Origin: Rhizophagus irregularis
Lineage: Eukaryota; Glomeromycota; Glomeromycetes; Glomerales; Glomeraceae
Reading direction: 5' to 3'
Assembly (NCBI RefSeq): GCF_026210795.1
Contig: NC_089434.1
Coordinates: 5,208,001 to 5,272,000 of the forward strand
Length of the DNA: 64,000 bases
Below, one piece after another: positions 1 to 8,989 of this stretch. Position 1 is the stretch's first letter, and each line of letters opens with the position of its first letter. The notes beneath the pieces are model-generated. The model did not search any database. It was given only the letters and a program-made list of their open reading frames with translations, and had not been told where the DNA came from. Position numbers and translations under genes: made by a program.

Positions 1-166
1 TTTCAGTTTCAGTAATTTCAGTTTCTCTTTCAGCCATTTCTGTTGTTATTTCACTATCTCTTTCTTCATATTCCTCATCCTCATAATCAATAAAAATTTG
101 ATCCTCTATAAAGGATTCATATGGAAAAGAGTTGTAATTATCCTCTTGTTCTTGCTCTTCAGCCAT
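1..166 (-). CDS. N-terminus of an acidic protein, runs off the left edge
   Basis: On the minus strand an ATG at 166-164 opens a frame that stays open for 55 codons to the window edge. The product starts MAEEQEQEDNYNSFPYES and is very rich in Glu and Asp (about one residue in three), with Thr/Glu repeats towards the edge. Acidic, low-complexity N-termini of this kind are common in fungal hypothetical and transposon-encoded proteins, so no function can be assigned. The sequence upstream of the start (167-300) is A/T-rich, as expected of a promoter in this genome. The gene is partial, and a chance open frame cannot be excluded, but the absence of stops in AT-rich DNA supports real coding. Confidence 0.5.
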   Translation of the reverse strand, partial: MAEEQEQEDNYNSFPYESFIEDQIFIDYEDEEYEERDSEITTEMAERETEITETE

Positions 167-534
167 AATTCAAAAAAAGAAAAAAAAAATTTAATAAAAA
201 AAAAAATTGCGATGGGAAAATTTTTTAACTACTGTGCAAGTTTGAACACAGTGATGCATTTTTGCATAAATACAACTAGTTTTATCATGCTTAACTCATA
301 TTTAGCTAAAAGGTTATGAGTACCAAGTGTTTGATTAAACGAAAATGATCATATGATTGTCACTAATACAATAATAGTAAGTGCATGACGTATGTGATGA
401 TCATAAATCCAGGTGATTTGTAAAAAAAAAAATTTATATTAAAAATCATCCCAATTAGTGTTCATTTATAAAACAAGGCTATTCCTAATAAAGTTAAGGA
501 AGAAAATCTTTTTTTATTTGCAAAAAAAAGAAAA
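167..534. other. AT-rich intergenic sequence
   Basis: This stretch contains poly-A runs and no coding signal that I trust. It probably includes the promoter of the minus-strand gene at 1-166. Short open frames here are AT-rich chance frames. Confidence 0.5.
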
Positions 535-698
535 AAGACCGATCGGTCTTAAAAAGACTGCGGTCCTTAAAAAGACCGACGGTCTTATTATATGCGATAC
601 AGGACCGAAAGACCGTGGTCCTACACTAAGACGGACTGGTCCGTCTTTTTATGGTGTAGGACCGTAGGATCACGGTCTTCTAGAACCGATGACCATCC
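535..698. repeat. cluster of nested palindromes rich in GACCG/CGGTC
   Basis: A perfect 16-bp palindrome lies at 535-550 (aagaccgatcggtctt). A second, aagaccg-a-cggtctt, lies at 572-586. A nested hairpin follows: outer arms 617-626 (ggtcctacac) and 654-663 (gtgtaggacc), inner arms 628-636 (aagacggac) and 639-647 (gtccgtctt). The block is much more GC-rich than its flanks and ends where gag-like coding begins (about 699). It may be a foldback element, or the terminal part of a transposon that truncated the retroelement. The family is unknown to me. Confidence 0.75.
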
Positions 699-2690
699 TT
701 AACTGGTGCTGATATTATTCCAAATGGTACTTGGGATGAAGACTGGTCCATAGCTGGTGGCGAACTTGTAGATAATGCACCAGTGGCACCTAATGCTGGT
801 GGTGGTTTACCTGTTGTTACAATTGCTCCTGGCATCAAACTTGGTCAACTTCTTTACTTATTTAGAACTGCCTATACAACAGTTGAACACTTAAAACAGA
901 CGGCAGTTTTCGGTCAGCTCATGCAAGGTGATATGTCAGTTGAGCAGTTTTCTGCCCGAATTAAAAAGGTTGGTAAATTGGCTGAAATGACTCCGGAATA
1001 GCAAAGAGAGCAATTTATTCGTGGCTTAAATCCTATGAACCAATATAATATTCAAATAATGGCTAAATTTTATGATACACAGGATAATATTACAAAAGCT
1101 CTGGCCGAAGCAGAAAAATTTACATTATCTCAAAAGAGTGCACCATCTTCTCTTCCTATTTTTCCGACAGCCAATCCATATGCAGATACTAACAGATCAG
1201 GGGGGTGGGATGACTAAAAATGAAATCGAGGACTTGATAAAAACTACAATGGCTTCCTCACAGCCTCAAACAGCTCAACAAAACACCGATTTACAATCTT
1301 CTATTAAATTATTGCAGGAGACTATGTCTCAAGTGACTAAGACTCTAGATAATAGTAAAAAATCGGCCAATAAGAGAGGGAAAGACCTTATTATTAGACG
1401 ATTTTTAAGTGAGCTACTAAGGACAAAATCAAATAAGCAACCTGAAAATGATTATAATTATGACCCTGTGAATAATATTACTGACAGTATGGCCGGGATG
1501 ACACTAAATAGTGCCACAATAAATGCTATCAAATCCGCCGTTAAAAGTGCCGTTAAGAAATGTTCTAAGTGCGGTAGATTTGGACACACTTCTCGTAAGT
1601 GCTCTGTAAAGAAAAAAAAGAAAAGTAAGAAGTCTAAAAAGGGTAAGGTTAATCTCGCTATAGAACTAGATTCAGATTCAGATTCTTCTTCCAATACCTC
1701 ATCTAATGATAGTTCTAATTCTGATTCAAGTTCAGATGATTCTTCCGATTCTGGAGGCGATATTACTGTTAATATTGCCAAGACAAAAAAAAAGTGAAGA
1801 AGGGGAGTGAATCTGAGAAATTATCCTCTAAAGAGATATCTAGTGCCAAGCTGAGAGAAATACCACTAGAGAAGACTATTCGTAAAGTCCTTTATAGTGA
1901 GCTTAAACTAATCTTCCCCCCACATTTTTTCCAAGATTCTGGTCTCATTGCGTCCAAACAGATAGTGGCTTCTACGGAGGCAAAGATAGTATCCCAAAAT
2001 GATGTATCATCATCTTCAAAAGATTCGGATGAGTCCAGTCTGGAAGAGGAGTCTTTAGATGATCCTATGGAGATCAACTTCGTCAAGAAGAAGGAGCCGA
2101 AAACCAGTGTTGCCACTATAAAGTGCAAAATCAGGCGCTTGAAGATTCCAGCCATGAATCTAGACTCCGGAGCTGAGCCTCCAATTATAACGAAAAACAT
2201 TGTTGATCGTACTAAGGACAAAATAGATAAATCTGAAAAACATGACCTTAGCGGTGTAGCTACTGTCCCGATTGAATCTATTGGTATTGTCCACAATCTA
2301 CCCATTACTCTAGCTCCTGGGTGCATCATTTATGAAGATTTTGTAGTTGTAGATTATCACAAGCCAACGCTAATATTTTCTAATCAACTCCTAAAGAAAT
2401 ATGGATGCGCAGTGGATTGGAATACAAATGAGCTAAAGATCCTTCTTAATGGGAAGGACTATATTATCCCGGTCACTATGCATAAGGTCAAGAACAAGCT
2501 TGAGGTGAATTGTGCGACCACTACTTCGAATGTGATGATCTGTCAACTCCAGACTGCATTTCGCAAGATTTAAGCGAAGATGGTACATTAAAAAAAAAGT
2601 GAGTTATAAGGAACTTGAAAAAATGCTATATAGCACTCTTAAGTATAATTCAGAAATCAATGAGTTTTGCGAAAGTCTTCTTAGGAAATA
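699..2690 (+). pseudogene. decayed retroelement gag-protease polyprotein
   Basis: Three reading-frame segments form one broken polyprotein. The gag-like part (699-1217) contains an in-frame TAG at 999-1001 and leaves frame at a six-G run (1200-1205). The next segment carries a CCHC zinc knuckle (CSKCGRFGHTSRKC, 1561-1602), a Lys-rich patch and a Ser/Asp-rich tail. A nine-A run (1785-1793) marks the shift into the protease segment (to 2573). That segment has the aspartic-protease signature LDSGAEPP and the NLPITLAPG/KYGCAVDW region of retroviral-type proteases. A last stretch of about 110 bases still looks coding in shifted frames. No reverse transcriptase, integrase or LTR is visible: the 5' end abuts a palindrome block and the 3' end abuts the viral-like cluster. 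Gag binds RNA and packages the element; the protease cuts the polyprotein. It is inactive as it stands. The homopolymer shifts could in part be assembly errors. Confidence 0.85.
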
Positions 2691-3205
2691 GGCAAGTTAT
2701 TTTCAGGATAACACTTCTTTTTTTCATCTAAAATTTTTGTGCTTTTTTTCACCATTTTCTTATACAATGCATCCATATTGTTTGTATCCTTCTTTGAAGC
2801 TGGGATTGGTTGAGTCTCAATAGATGATGCTGACAAAGCTAACGTGGAATTAGACTTTGACTTCTTTCCTCCAGTCTTTTTTTTCTTGCTATCGGAAATG
2901 ATGTCACATTCACCGTGATTCTCTGAGGAAATATTTGGAGGACCTAAAAGATCGTTCTTAAAGTGAACTATATCGTCATGGTTTGATGGCTCCGGTAACA
3001 TATCTGCTAATACATATTCCCCACTCTGTTGTAGACGTTCACAATCGTCTTATATATCAGAGACGCGATCTTTATTAATATGGTAGTTCCTTACTATCAT
3101 ATATGCAGGAACCTTATTTTTAAGGCATCTAATTTCTTCGATCTGCTCAGGCGTTAAAATACTAGCACCTCATCGATAATGAGTTTTTAAAAATCGGCTA
3201 GGCAT
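2681..3205 (-). pseudogene. small helix-turn-helix protein, two in-frame stops
   Basis: The frame opens with ATG at 3205-3203 (MPSRFLKTHYR), is broken by TGA at 3172-3170 and TAA at 3052-3050, and ends with TAA at 2683-2681. Between the two stops the sequence reads like a helix-turn-helix (LTPEQIEEIRCLKNKVPAY, then MIVRNYHINKDRV), as in resolvase/transposase-type or viral transcription-factor HTH domains. The C-terminal half is a Lys/Ser-rich linker (KKKKTGGKKSKSNS) followed by a short basic helix. Length would be about 174 codons. Its location in the intronless cluster suggests viral origin. A DNA-binding role is inferred only from the HTH pattern. The two stops make it non-functional unless readthrough occurs. 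Confidence 0.6.
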
Positions 3206-3235
3206 AATTCCTCCAGTAATTTCTAGCAATATTTT

Positions 3236-3350
3236 AGAACGATAAAAAAATATAAAAAACAATATTTATGTTTTTTGAACGATAAAAAACAATATTTATG
3301 GTTTTTGAACAATAAAAAACAATGAAAAATGATAAAAAATGATGAAAAGT
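3236..3350. repeat. short AT-rich tandem repeat upstream of the coiled-coil gene
   Basis: About three imperfect copies of a unit built on aacgataaaaaacaatatttatg, decaying into gataaaaaatgatg repeats. It lies between the divergent HTH and coiled-coil genes and so could include both promoters. Confidence 0.6.
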
Positions 3351-3468
3351 GATGTTTCTCAATAAAGAATATTTGATATTTTATTTTGACAAGAAAAAAT
3401 AAAAAATGCCCTATAGATGAAATTTAGTTACGCGTATTTTTTTCCTGCCATATAACCATGCCAAGATT

Positions 3469-4491
3469 ATGTCCAATGTGCATACATTGAAAGATATAAA
3501 AAATAGAGGACATCGGCTGGGTAGTGCATATGAGCAAGAACTCGAAAAAAAATTAAGAACCGCTATCGATTTTAACTCTGAAATTACCGATTTCAATGAA
3601 AAGTTGCAGGCTGAAATTTCAGAGTATTCAGAGCGAGAGGAGGAATTTCAACGATCCTATGCTGATATTGTAAATAAAACTAGCCAGTTAAATGCGTCCA
3701 GTACTAAGGTTAGATCCCAACTTATTTCTGAACGGAAATCTCATTCCGAAAGTCAACGTGAGCTTGAAACCAAATATACTGCCGAAATCAAATTGCTCAA
3801 ATTAAATATTAAAACACTAAAGAGAGGGGGGCAACTTTAGCCCAGAAAGCTTCGTCCGCTGACAAGGTCCAGATTCTTTTTCTTGAAACTAAAATACGTG
3901 AATTGGAAGGTAAGTTGGAGGACATAGATCTAGAGCGCACATATCATGATTTGGATGCAATGGGAGGGAAGCTGGCCCAAATAAGCTCATCCAATCCTAA
4001 AGAGATTGATTCTCTCAGGCTTGAATTGGAACAGGTGAAGGAGGACCGTAATTCAAAAGAATATACAATAGAATGTATGGAAAAGGGGATAGAGTCATCA
4101 AATAGCATATTTAGACAGGAAATAGATGCTTTGTATTCAGCGCGATCAAAATTAAGGGAGGAAAATAGGGCCTTCAAGGACCAGTTAGCGTTAAAGAAAA
4201 ATACTTCATCCCAAATAATTTCGAGTGAGGGGGATTCCTTTGGAATCGGGTGGCGCAGAAGCAGTACTATTGTCCCAAGAAATACCTCTAGCACTGGCTA
4301 TTCCTGTCGTTGCGAGTTCTCTAATGTATCCGATGATAACATATTCTATGCTTGTCTTACTACTGATTGTGGTTATATGGCTCGTGGTCAGGAAATGGTG
4401 GAATCCATGGGGTATGAATGAAAAAAATGACCGATACTTCACACACGAAAAATATATAAATAGGCCGGATATTTATTATCTCAATACCTAA
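3469..4491 (+). pseudogene. coiled-coil protein with C-terminal membrane anchor, two G-run frameshifts
   Basis: From ATG at 3469 the frame encodes a long, charged helical protein (MSNVHTLKDIKNRGHRLGSA, then heptad-like Glu/Lys/Leu sequence). It leaves frame at a six-G run (3826-3831), continues as coiled coil in the next frame (ending LREENRAFKDQLALKKNTSS), and returns to the first frame at a five-G run (4229-4233). The last part holds a hydrophobic segment (MLVLLLIVVIWLVV) followed by a Trp/Lys-rich tail and TAA at 4489-4491. The two shifts compensate, giving about 341 codons. Coiled coil plus a C-terminal anchor suits a structural or membrane-associated virion protein, but no family is recognised. 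It converges on the next gene with only four bases between stops, a virus-like packing. Decay, assembly error at G-runs, or slippage are all possible explanations. Confidence 0.6.
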
Positions 4492-4495
4492 TCGA

Positions 4496-4834
4496 CTACC
4501 GTATAAGTACTGGCGCAAGCGGGACTTCTCTGAATTTTCTTTGGATGTGGGCTAATACCTTTTTTGATAAATCTTTGGGCAGATTTATTAATATCTTTTT
4601 AGCTTGGGCCAGTGTACATGCAAACAACCATCCAATATGGATCCGGTTACCTCCCTTACCATTGTAACCGTGTTGTAGTAAATATTGATAGTCATCCATT
4701 ACGATATCTCTCATCCCTTCCTGATCTGCTATTATTTTGCGAAATAACCATCTATCATCTTCTGTGATCGGGAGATGGATTTTGTTGAGTTCGAAGCCTA
4801 TGTACTGGGAAACTTGGTCACGTAGTTCGGCCAT
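4496..4834 (-). CDS. unknown 112-residue protein of the viral-like cluster
   Basis: The minus-strand frame begins at ATG 4834-4832 (MAELRDQVSQYIGFELNKIH) and ends at TGA 4498-4496. Coding-like sequence continues upstream of this ATG (SLRYDQLKNPHILKISF) as far as a TAA at 4912-4910, so the original start may have been lost. The product is mixed alpha/beta by eye, with DDRWLFRKIIADQEGMRD in the middle and GNRIHIGWLFACTLAQAKK followed by a basic helix at the end. The arrangement faintly recalls KilA-N/antirepressor-like viral domains, but this is only a suggestion. It is convergent with the coiled-coil gene (4-base gap) and co-oriented with the polymerase, which ends 200 bases upstream. Base composition matches the cluster, not the AT-rich host background. 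Confidence 0.5.
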   Translation of the reverse strand: MAELRDQVSQYIGFELNKIHLPITEDDRWLFRKIIADQEGMRDIVMDDYQYLLQHGYNGKGGNRIHIGWLFACTLAQAKKILINLPKDLSKKVLAHIQRKFREVPLAPVLIR

Positions 4835-5040
4835 TATACCAATAAAGCTTATCTTTAAAATATGTGGATTTTTCAGCTGATCGTATCTCAAGGATACGGT
4901 TTTGCCAAATTAAAATACTAATGATCATCTCCGGGCTATATGATCGGAGGCCGGAATATTGTACAAGAAAAAAAAATATATAAATATTATTAAACGACTA
5001 AGTTTTTTTAGCTGAAATTGCCACATCCCGCTAAGAGTAC

Positions 5041-8000
5041 TTATTCATATAATTCGATGATCTCGTCTATATCCGCTTCGGACGAATTATCGAAATACCT
5101 AGAAAGTTCATTGTAAGCCTTTTATATATTTTTTAAGCCATTTTGTTGCCTCATCCTGGGAATATTTGTTGGTCTGCTTTTCCTTTTCATCCGAATATTT
5201 AAGTTGCATAATTTTATGTGAAGGTGGTGGTTGGTATCTATCATCCTCATTGATAAAGCGTGCGCACATTCCAACCGTAGTGTCTAAATAATAATTGATA
5301 TCTATTTCCATGTTTTTCTCTTTTGCTATACCCGCATACTCCATATAATCCCCAACTCTATATGGTATTAACCGGCCTTTCTCATTGCGAAGACGGGGAC
5401 CCTTCACAACGACATAGCTAAAGCGTTCGCCAGGATCGGGAATCCTCTCATTTTTCTCCCTCATACGTTCCATAAAGCGATTGTTGCAGAGATTTTTTTT
5501 CTTAGGCTTCCATGTACCCATTACAATAAAATCATTGAAATCCCATTCCTTGTTCCGGGCTTCTCTAAGAGTATCTTCAACAATATCGTGAATTGAGCGT
5601 GTATTATTAATATCCATAGCCTCTCTCATAATTTTCTCTCTGATGAATTTGAGAAGCTGGGATTTACCTTGCTTTACAGTTTCTATCCCTTTCATGAAAA
5701 GGTTTTTCAGCTTAAAGTTTACTATATCTTCATGTCCGACTCCAAAGTACTTCTTTTTGCCAGTAAAGCAGACAGGAAATAATACCTCTTCGTAAGCCAT
5801 CTTTAGATAAGAGGTCCCACTTTTTATCCTAAGATAAGCATTTATCTGATCGCGCAACTTTTTCATCACATCCATAGTAATTTTGACCATTTCGGTTCAG
5901 TACGCTTCTTTGGATAGTTCTTTTCTAGAGAAGGCTTCATCGCATTTTTCAAAATACTTATCTGGACAGGTAAGATACAAAGAATCAGTATCCCCATATT
6001 TGATTCCAAAGCTTTTCTTTTCCACATATTCTGCAACAAGTTTGATATTGTATTTACCAGCGGAAGTGGTTCCTCCGGCCAATGCACGGAGAAAGATTGA
6101 AGATAATGGGTTTCCAGCCTCTCCATAAAAGGTATTCATAAATAGCTTGACAGCTTTCTGCTTTGAATTCAAGCAGTCATATTCGAAGCAAAGAGATTTA
6201 TATTCTAAATCTAACTTCTCAGGAATTCTTTTACCCTTTTCTTTCACCGAACTTATTATCTTTCCAAGTTGATCCTTCTTCTTTCCTAATGAGGCAAGTT
6301 GCGCTTTAAGTTCTTGTCTCATCGCAGATAATTCCTCTAATACGGCCGGGTATAAACCTTTCTTCTCAGATCGATTATCATGTCTTATGCACCAAGCTTG
6401 AATAGTGCGCTTATTGAATGGAAAGCTAATCTCGTGTAAACCATTCCCATTCTTTTTTATAATGACAGCCTCCTCTGGATTAAATATAAATTTTTCTGGA
6501 GAGAGGTTATAGGCCATAATAAGGCTTGGATATAAAGATGCAAAATCCAAACCCGTTACCGGCCTTTTCGTCTCGATACCTTTTTTAGGTGGAAAAACAT
6601 ATGCACTGGGATACTTACCCTTTTCCACCTTTTCAGGTATCCTTGCGCTAAATAGCATATCACGTTTAAAAGCATAAGCGCCTAGAAGGTTTCGTACCTT
6701 CATTCCATTTGCGCGATAGTGTGAGTCGAATAAAGATATATAAGCTATAGAAGCGACTTCTCTGTATTCATTTATTTGACTTAGCTTTACCAAAAGCTCC
6801 TGGCAATGTAGTGCATCTATAATACAGCAGTAATATGCTACTTCTCACATCTTTCTCGCAGTTGACGAGGAGGGGCTTTTTTTTGCCTCTGAATAAATTT
6901 TCCACATTTTATCGTATGGCATATCGGCTTTAGCGTCAAGACCACATTTTTGTAAGAAGAATTTAAGTGAGCCTTCCTTTTCAACTTCAGAACGGGGATA
7001 ACGCTTTTTGAGACAAACTCTAACGTCAATTGGTACACATCCCGGCAGTTTAAGGAAGCTGGAAAAGAAATTATCTTTCGCAGAAATTTTGATCATAGTC
7101 GGACCACCCAGAAATTCTTTGACTTCTGTATCCTCCTCCCCATTCTCAAGAATGTGGAGAGTATTATCACTATCTGTGTTCACACTATTCTTTTTCCTTT
7201 CTTTCTTCTTAAAAGTATTTTCAGATTTTGCTCCTATCTTTTCGCGATATTTCCACTTTAGAATTTCTTCCTTCGTTTTAAACTTTCCTGTCATCCGCTC
7301 CCAGATCCATTCGAGAATGTTGAGATGATAGGCTCTTTCCATAATGAAACGCCAATCATAGTCTGAATCGTTAAACCCAACTTGGATGTCAGGAACAAAT
7401 GCTCTCCAGCAGAGAGCGAATGCCTTTAGCAGATTTTCTTGGTTTCCACATACGATTGTGGTCCAGCGTGGATCTGGTTCTGTCTCAATGTCGACAAGAC
7501 ATATTTGCTTTAGCGGTTTTGGATCATCTTTCCAATGCAGTGTCATGCAAATCATAAAGACATTTTGTTTTAGATTAAGGACTTCGGCAAATTCACCCAA
7601 CTCTTGTGATTGTGTTTCTATATCCCATGTGAGGACAACAGTACGATCCCTTCTGAGTGCTGAAATAGGGAAGCGATCAGTTATCGTAGTAAGGTCTTTA
7701 ACGGGTTGAAAATATTTTTTAGATAAGTAAAATGTGTGGGGGCAGAGAGGGTCAATCCTTTTCTTGTACATGTAATTGCCCAGCATAGACCACCCAGAAA
7801 GTTGAATTCCATTTTCTCGAGCCACTTTACGGTGGAATGAATATAAATCATCTGAAGCAGTTTCGTAATTATTATCTTGGACGGCCTTAATGGCTGTTTT
7901 TCTTTTACCGGTACCACTCATATAGATTCGTAAATATGTCTTTTTTTCCGTATGATAACCCTGAAAAGGGAAAGCTTTAATATGCTCAATTTTTTGAGTC

Positions 8001-8428
8001 GCCACCTCCCCAGAGAGAATATCCCTTACTTTCATTTCGCATTCATCTGGAATCTCTCCGTCTGGAACAAGAACGTCAAAGAAAACCTGAATTCCCAAAA
8101 GGGTTACTATTGCTTTTTGGCCATTAATGAGAGAACCGTAGAGCCGTAATACATAGCAATACTTTCCATTTATTTTTTAGCTGGATCCTTCATTATCAGT
8201 GGCCATGAATGGTATTTCTTGGCAATTGAATAGAGCGTCTTCAAGGATTGCGGTTAATCCCTCATCATTTTCTGCAACTATATTATCTCGAGTTGGGATA
8301 TCCGACAAGTATTTTTCACCGGAATAGCGAATTACCTGGCCTTCTGTTTTATCTTTTTCGGCCTCTGGATGAAAAAAGGCGGGGGCATCGGAGGAGAGGA
8401 ACTCTGAAAGCTCAGAATGTTCAGTCAT
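5041..8428 (-). pseudogene. family-B DNA polymerase, asfarvirus-like, broken
   Basis: The frame starts at ATG 8428-8426 and spans about 1129 codons to TAA 5043-5041, close to the length of asfarvirus-type polymerases. Motifs in order (residues counted from 8428): Exo I DIET (about 269-272), Exo II GFNDSDYDW (about 351-359), Exo III YYCCIIDAL (about 532-540), Pol A DFASLYPS (about 628-635), Pol B KLFMNTFYG (about 761-769), Pol C YGDTDS (about 811-816) and the GKKKYFG block (about 890-896). All catalytic aspartates are present. The frame is interrupted by TAA 8179-8177, TGA 6847-6845 and TGA 5899-5897, and by a one-base shift in an A-run near 5120. The four broken pieces otherwise lie in one frame with no introns. 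Replicative synthesis of viral DNA with 3'-5' proofreading is the family role. This copy cannot make the full enzyme. Assignment to the asfarvirus side is from the look of the motif context ([17 protein letters not shown]) and needs a tree. The stops are mostly of a kind that C-to-T or G-to-A transitions produce. Confidence 0.88.
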
Positions 8429-8541
8429 AGTAAAAATTTTCAGATATGTTATTTAGTATACCTGGGATTTGGTATATAATACCCTTGTAAAAAAGTTTAA
8501 ATATTATTATAGACAGTAAAGATTAACTGGAATAATATCAA
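8429..8541. promoter_or_regulatory. compact divergent promoter region
   Basis: Only 113 bases separate the polymerase start (minus) from the Cys/His-rich gene (plus). The interval is AT-rich, with a TATA-like tatataata at 8473-8481 and aatattattata near 8499. The shortness fits viral gene packing. Promoter function is inferred from position only. Confidence 0.4.
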
Positions 8542-8760
8542 ATGGGAGCCGAATATATTTGCCAGTATCTCTCCGATGAAGGGATTATTTGTGGAGGTGG
8601 AAGTACGCGACCAGAAGGGTGTAGTATTCACTGGAAAAGACGCCAGCGATCTCTATGCAAACAAGATGGGTGTATAAGACCGACAGCATCAAAATATGGG
8701 TATTGTAATTGGCATGTAAGTAAATGCCATTCGAAAGCAAATTATCTGAAAAGAAGATAA
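8542..8760 (+). CDS. small Cys/His-rich (zinc-binding-like) protein
   Basis: An uninterrupted 72-residue frame runs from ATG 8542 to TAA 8758-8760. It starts MGAEYICQYLSDEGIICGGG and contains SLCKQDGCIRP and YGYCNWHVSKCHSK. The spacing of Cys and His (C-x3-5-C and Y-C-x2-H pairs) is typical of small zinc-binding modules repeated in large DNA virus proteins; the C-terminus is basic (KANYLKRR). It is divergent from the polymerase and shares its short upstream region. No stop or shift interrupts it, in contrast to its neighbours, although its small size makes survival by chance plausible. A nucleic-acid-binding role is inferred only from the zinc-ligand pattern and charge. Confidence 0.6.
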   Translation: MGAEYICQYLSDEGIICGGGSTRPEGCSIHWKRRQRSLCKQDGCIRPTASKYGYCNWHVSKCHSKANYLKRR

Positions 8761-8770
8761 ATAAGATGTT

Positions 8771-8989
8771 TTGGGATGGGCAAACGCAGAAGCATTAGAA
8801 CAGGCTCTTGATAAAATGTTGCAACAAGTTAAGTTGTTTCCTAGAAAGTTGTACCTAGCGAAAATTTTCTGGGAACGCTTCGAAGGAACGCTAAAAAGTA
8901 GGCTTTTTGACGATTTTAGAATTCTGGGAAGTCTTCAGGTGGGTGTCCCTAGTGTCCCTAACGTCCCTATGAAAAATCGAAACTTCTAA
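8771..8989 (+). CDS. possible fragment of a helical protein
   Basis: An open frame without an ATG at its start reads GWANAEALEQALDKMLQQVK and continues as plausible helical sequence to TAA 8987-8989. It begins ten bases after the Cys/His-rich gene. The last part is encoded by three near-repeats of gtcccta (8947-8972), giving VPSVPNVP. It may be the remains of a larger viral gene or a chance frame. No function is recognised. Confidence 0.3.
   Translation: MGWANAEALEQALDKMLQQVKLFPRKLYLAKIFWERFEGTLKSRLFDDFRILGSLQVGVPSVPNVPMKNRNF

Noticed and set aside
1458-1781. Minus-strand frame of 107 residues opposite the gag gene.
   Set aside because: It mirrors the Ser/Asp-rich gag tail and has no independent coding evidence.
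1785-1793. Programmed gag-protease frameshift at the nine-A run.
   Set aside because: The same element has another shift and a stop that cannot be programmed, and similar homopolymer shifts occur in unrelated genes here, so decay or assembly error is simpler.
6838-7709. Plus- and minus-strand frames overlapping the polymerase.
   Set aside because: The polymerase frame carries all conserved motifs; the others are shadows.
5108-8098. UGA read as tryptophan (mitochondrial or plasmid-type code) to explain the TGA codons in the polymerase.
   Set aside because: Tryptophan is regularly encoded by TGG in the same gene, a TAA stop also interrupts it, a frameshift is present, and the TGA before Exo III lies where related polymerases, as I recall them, do not have Trp.
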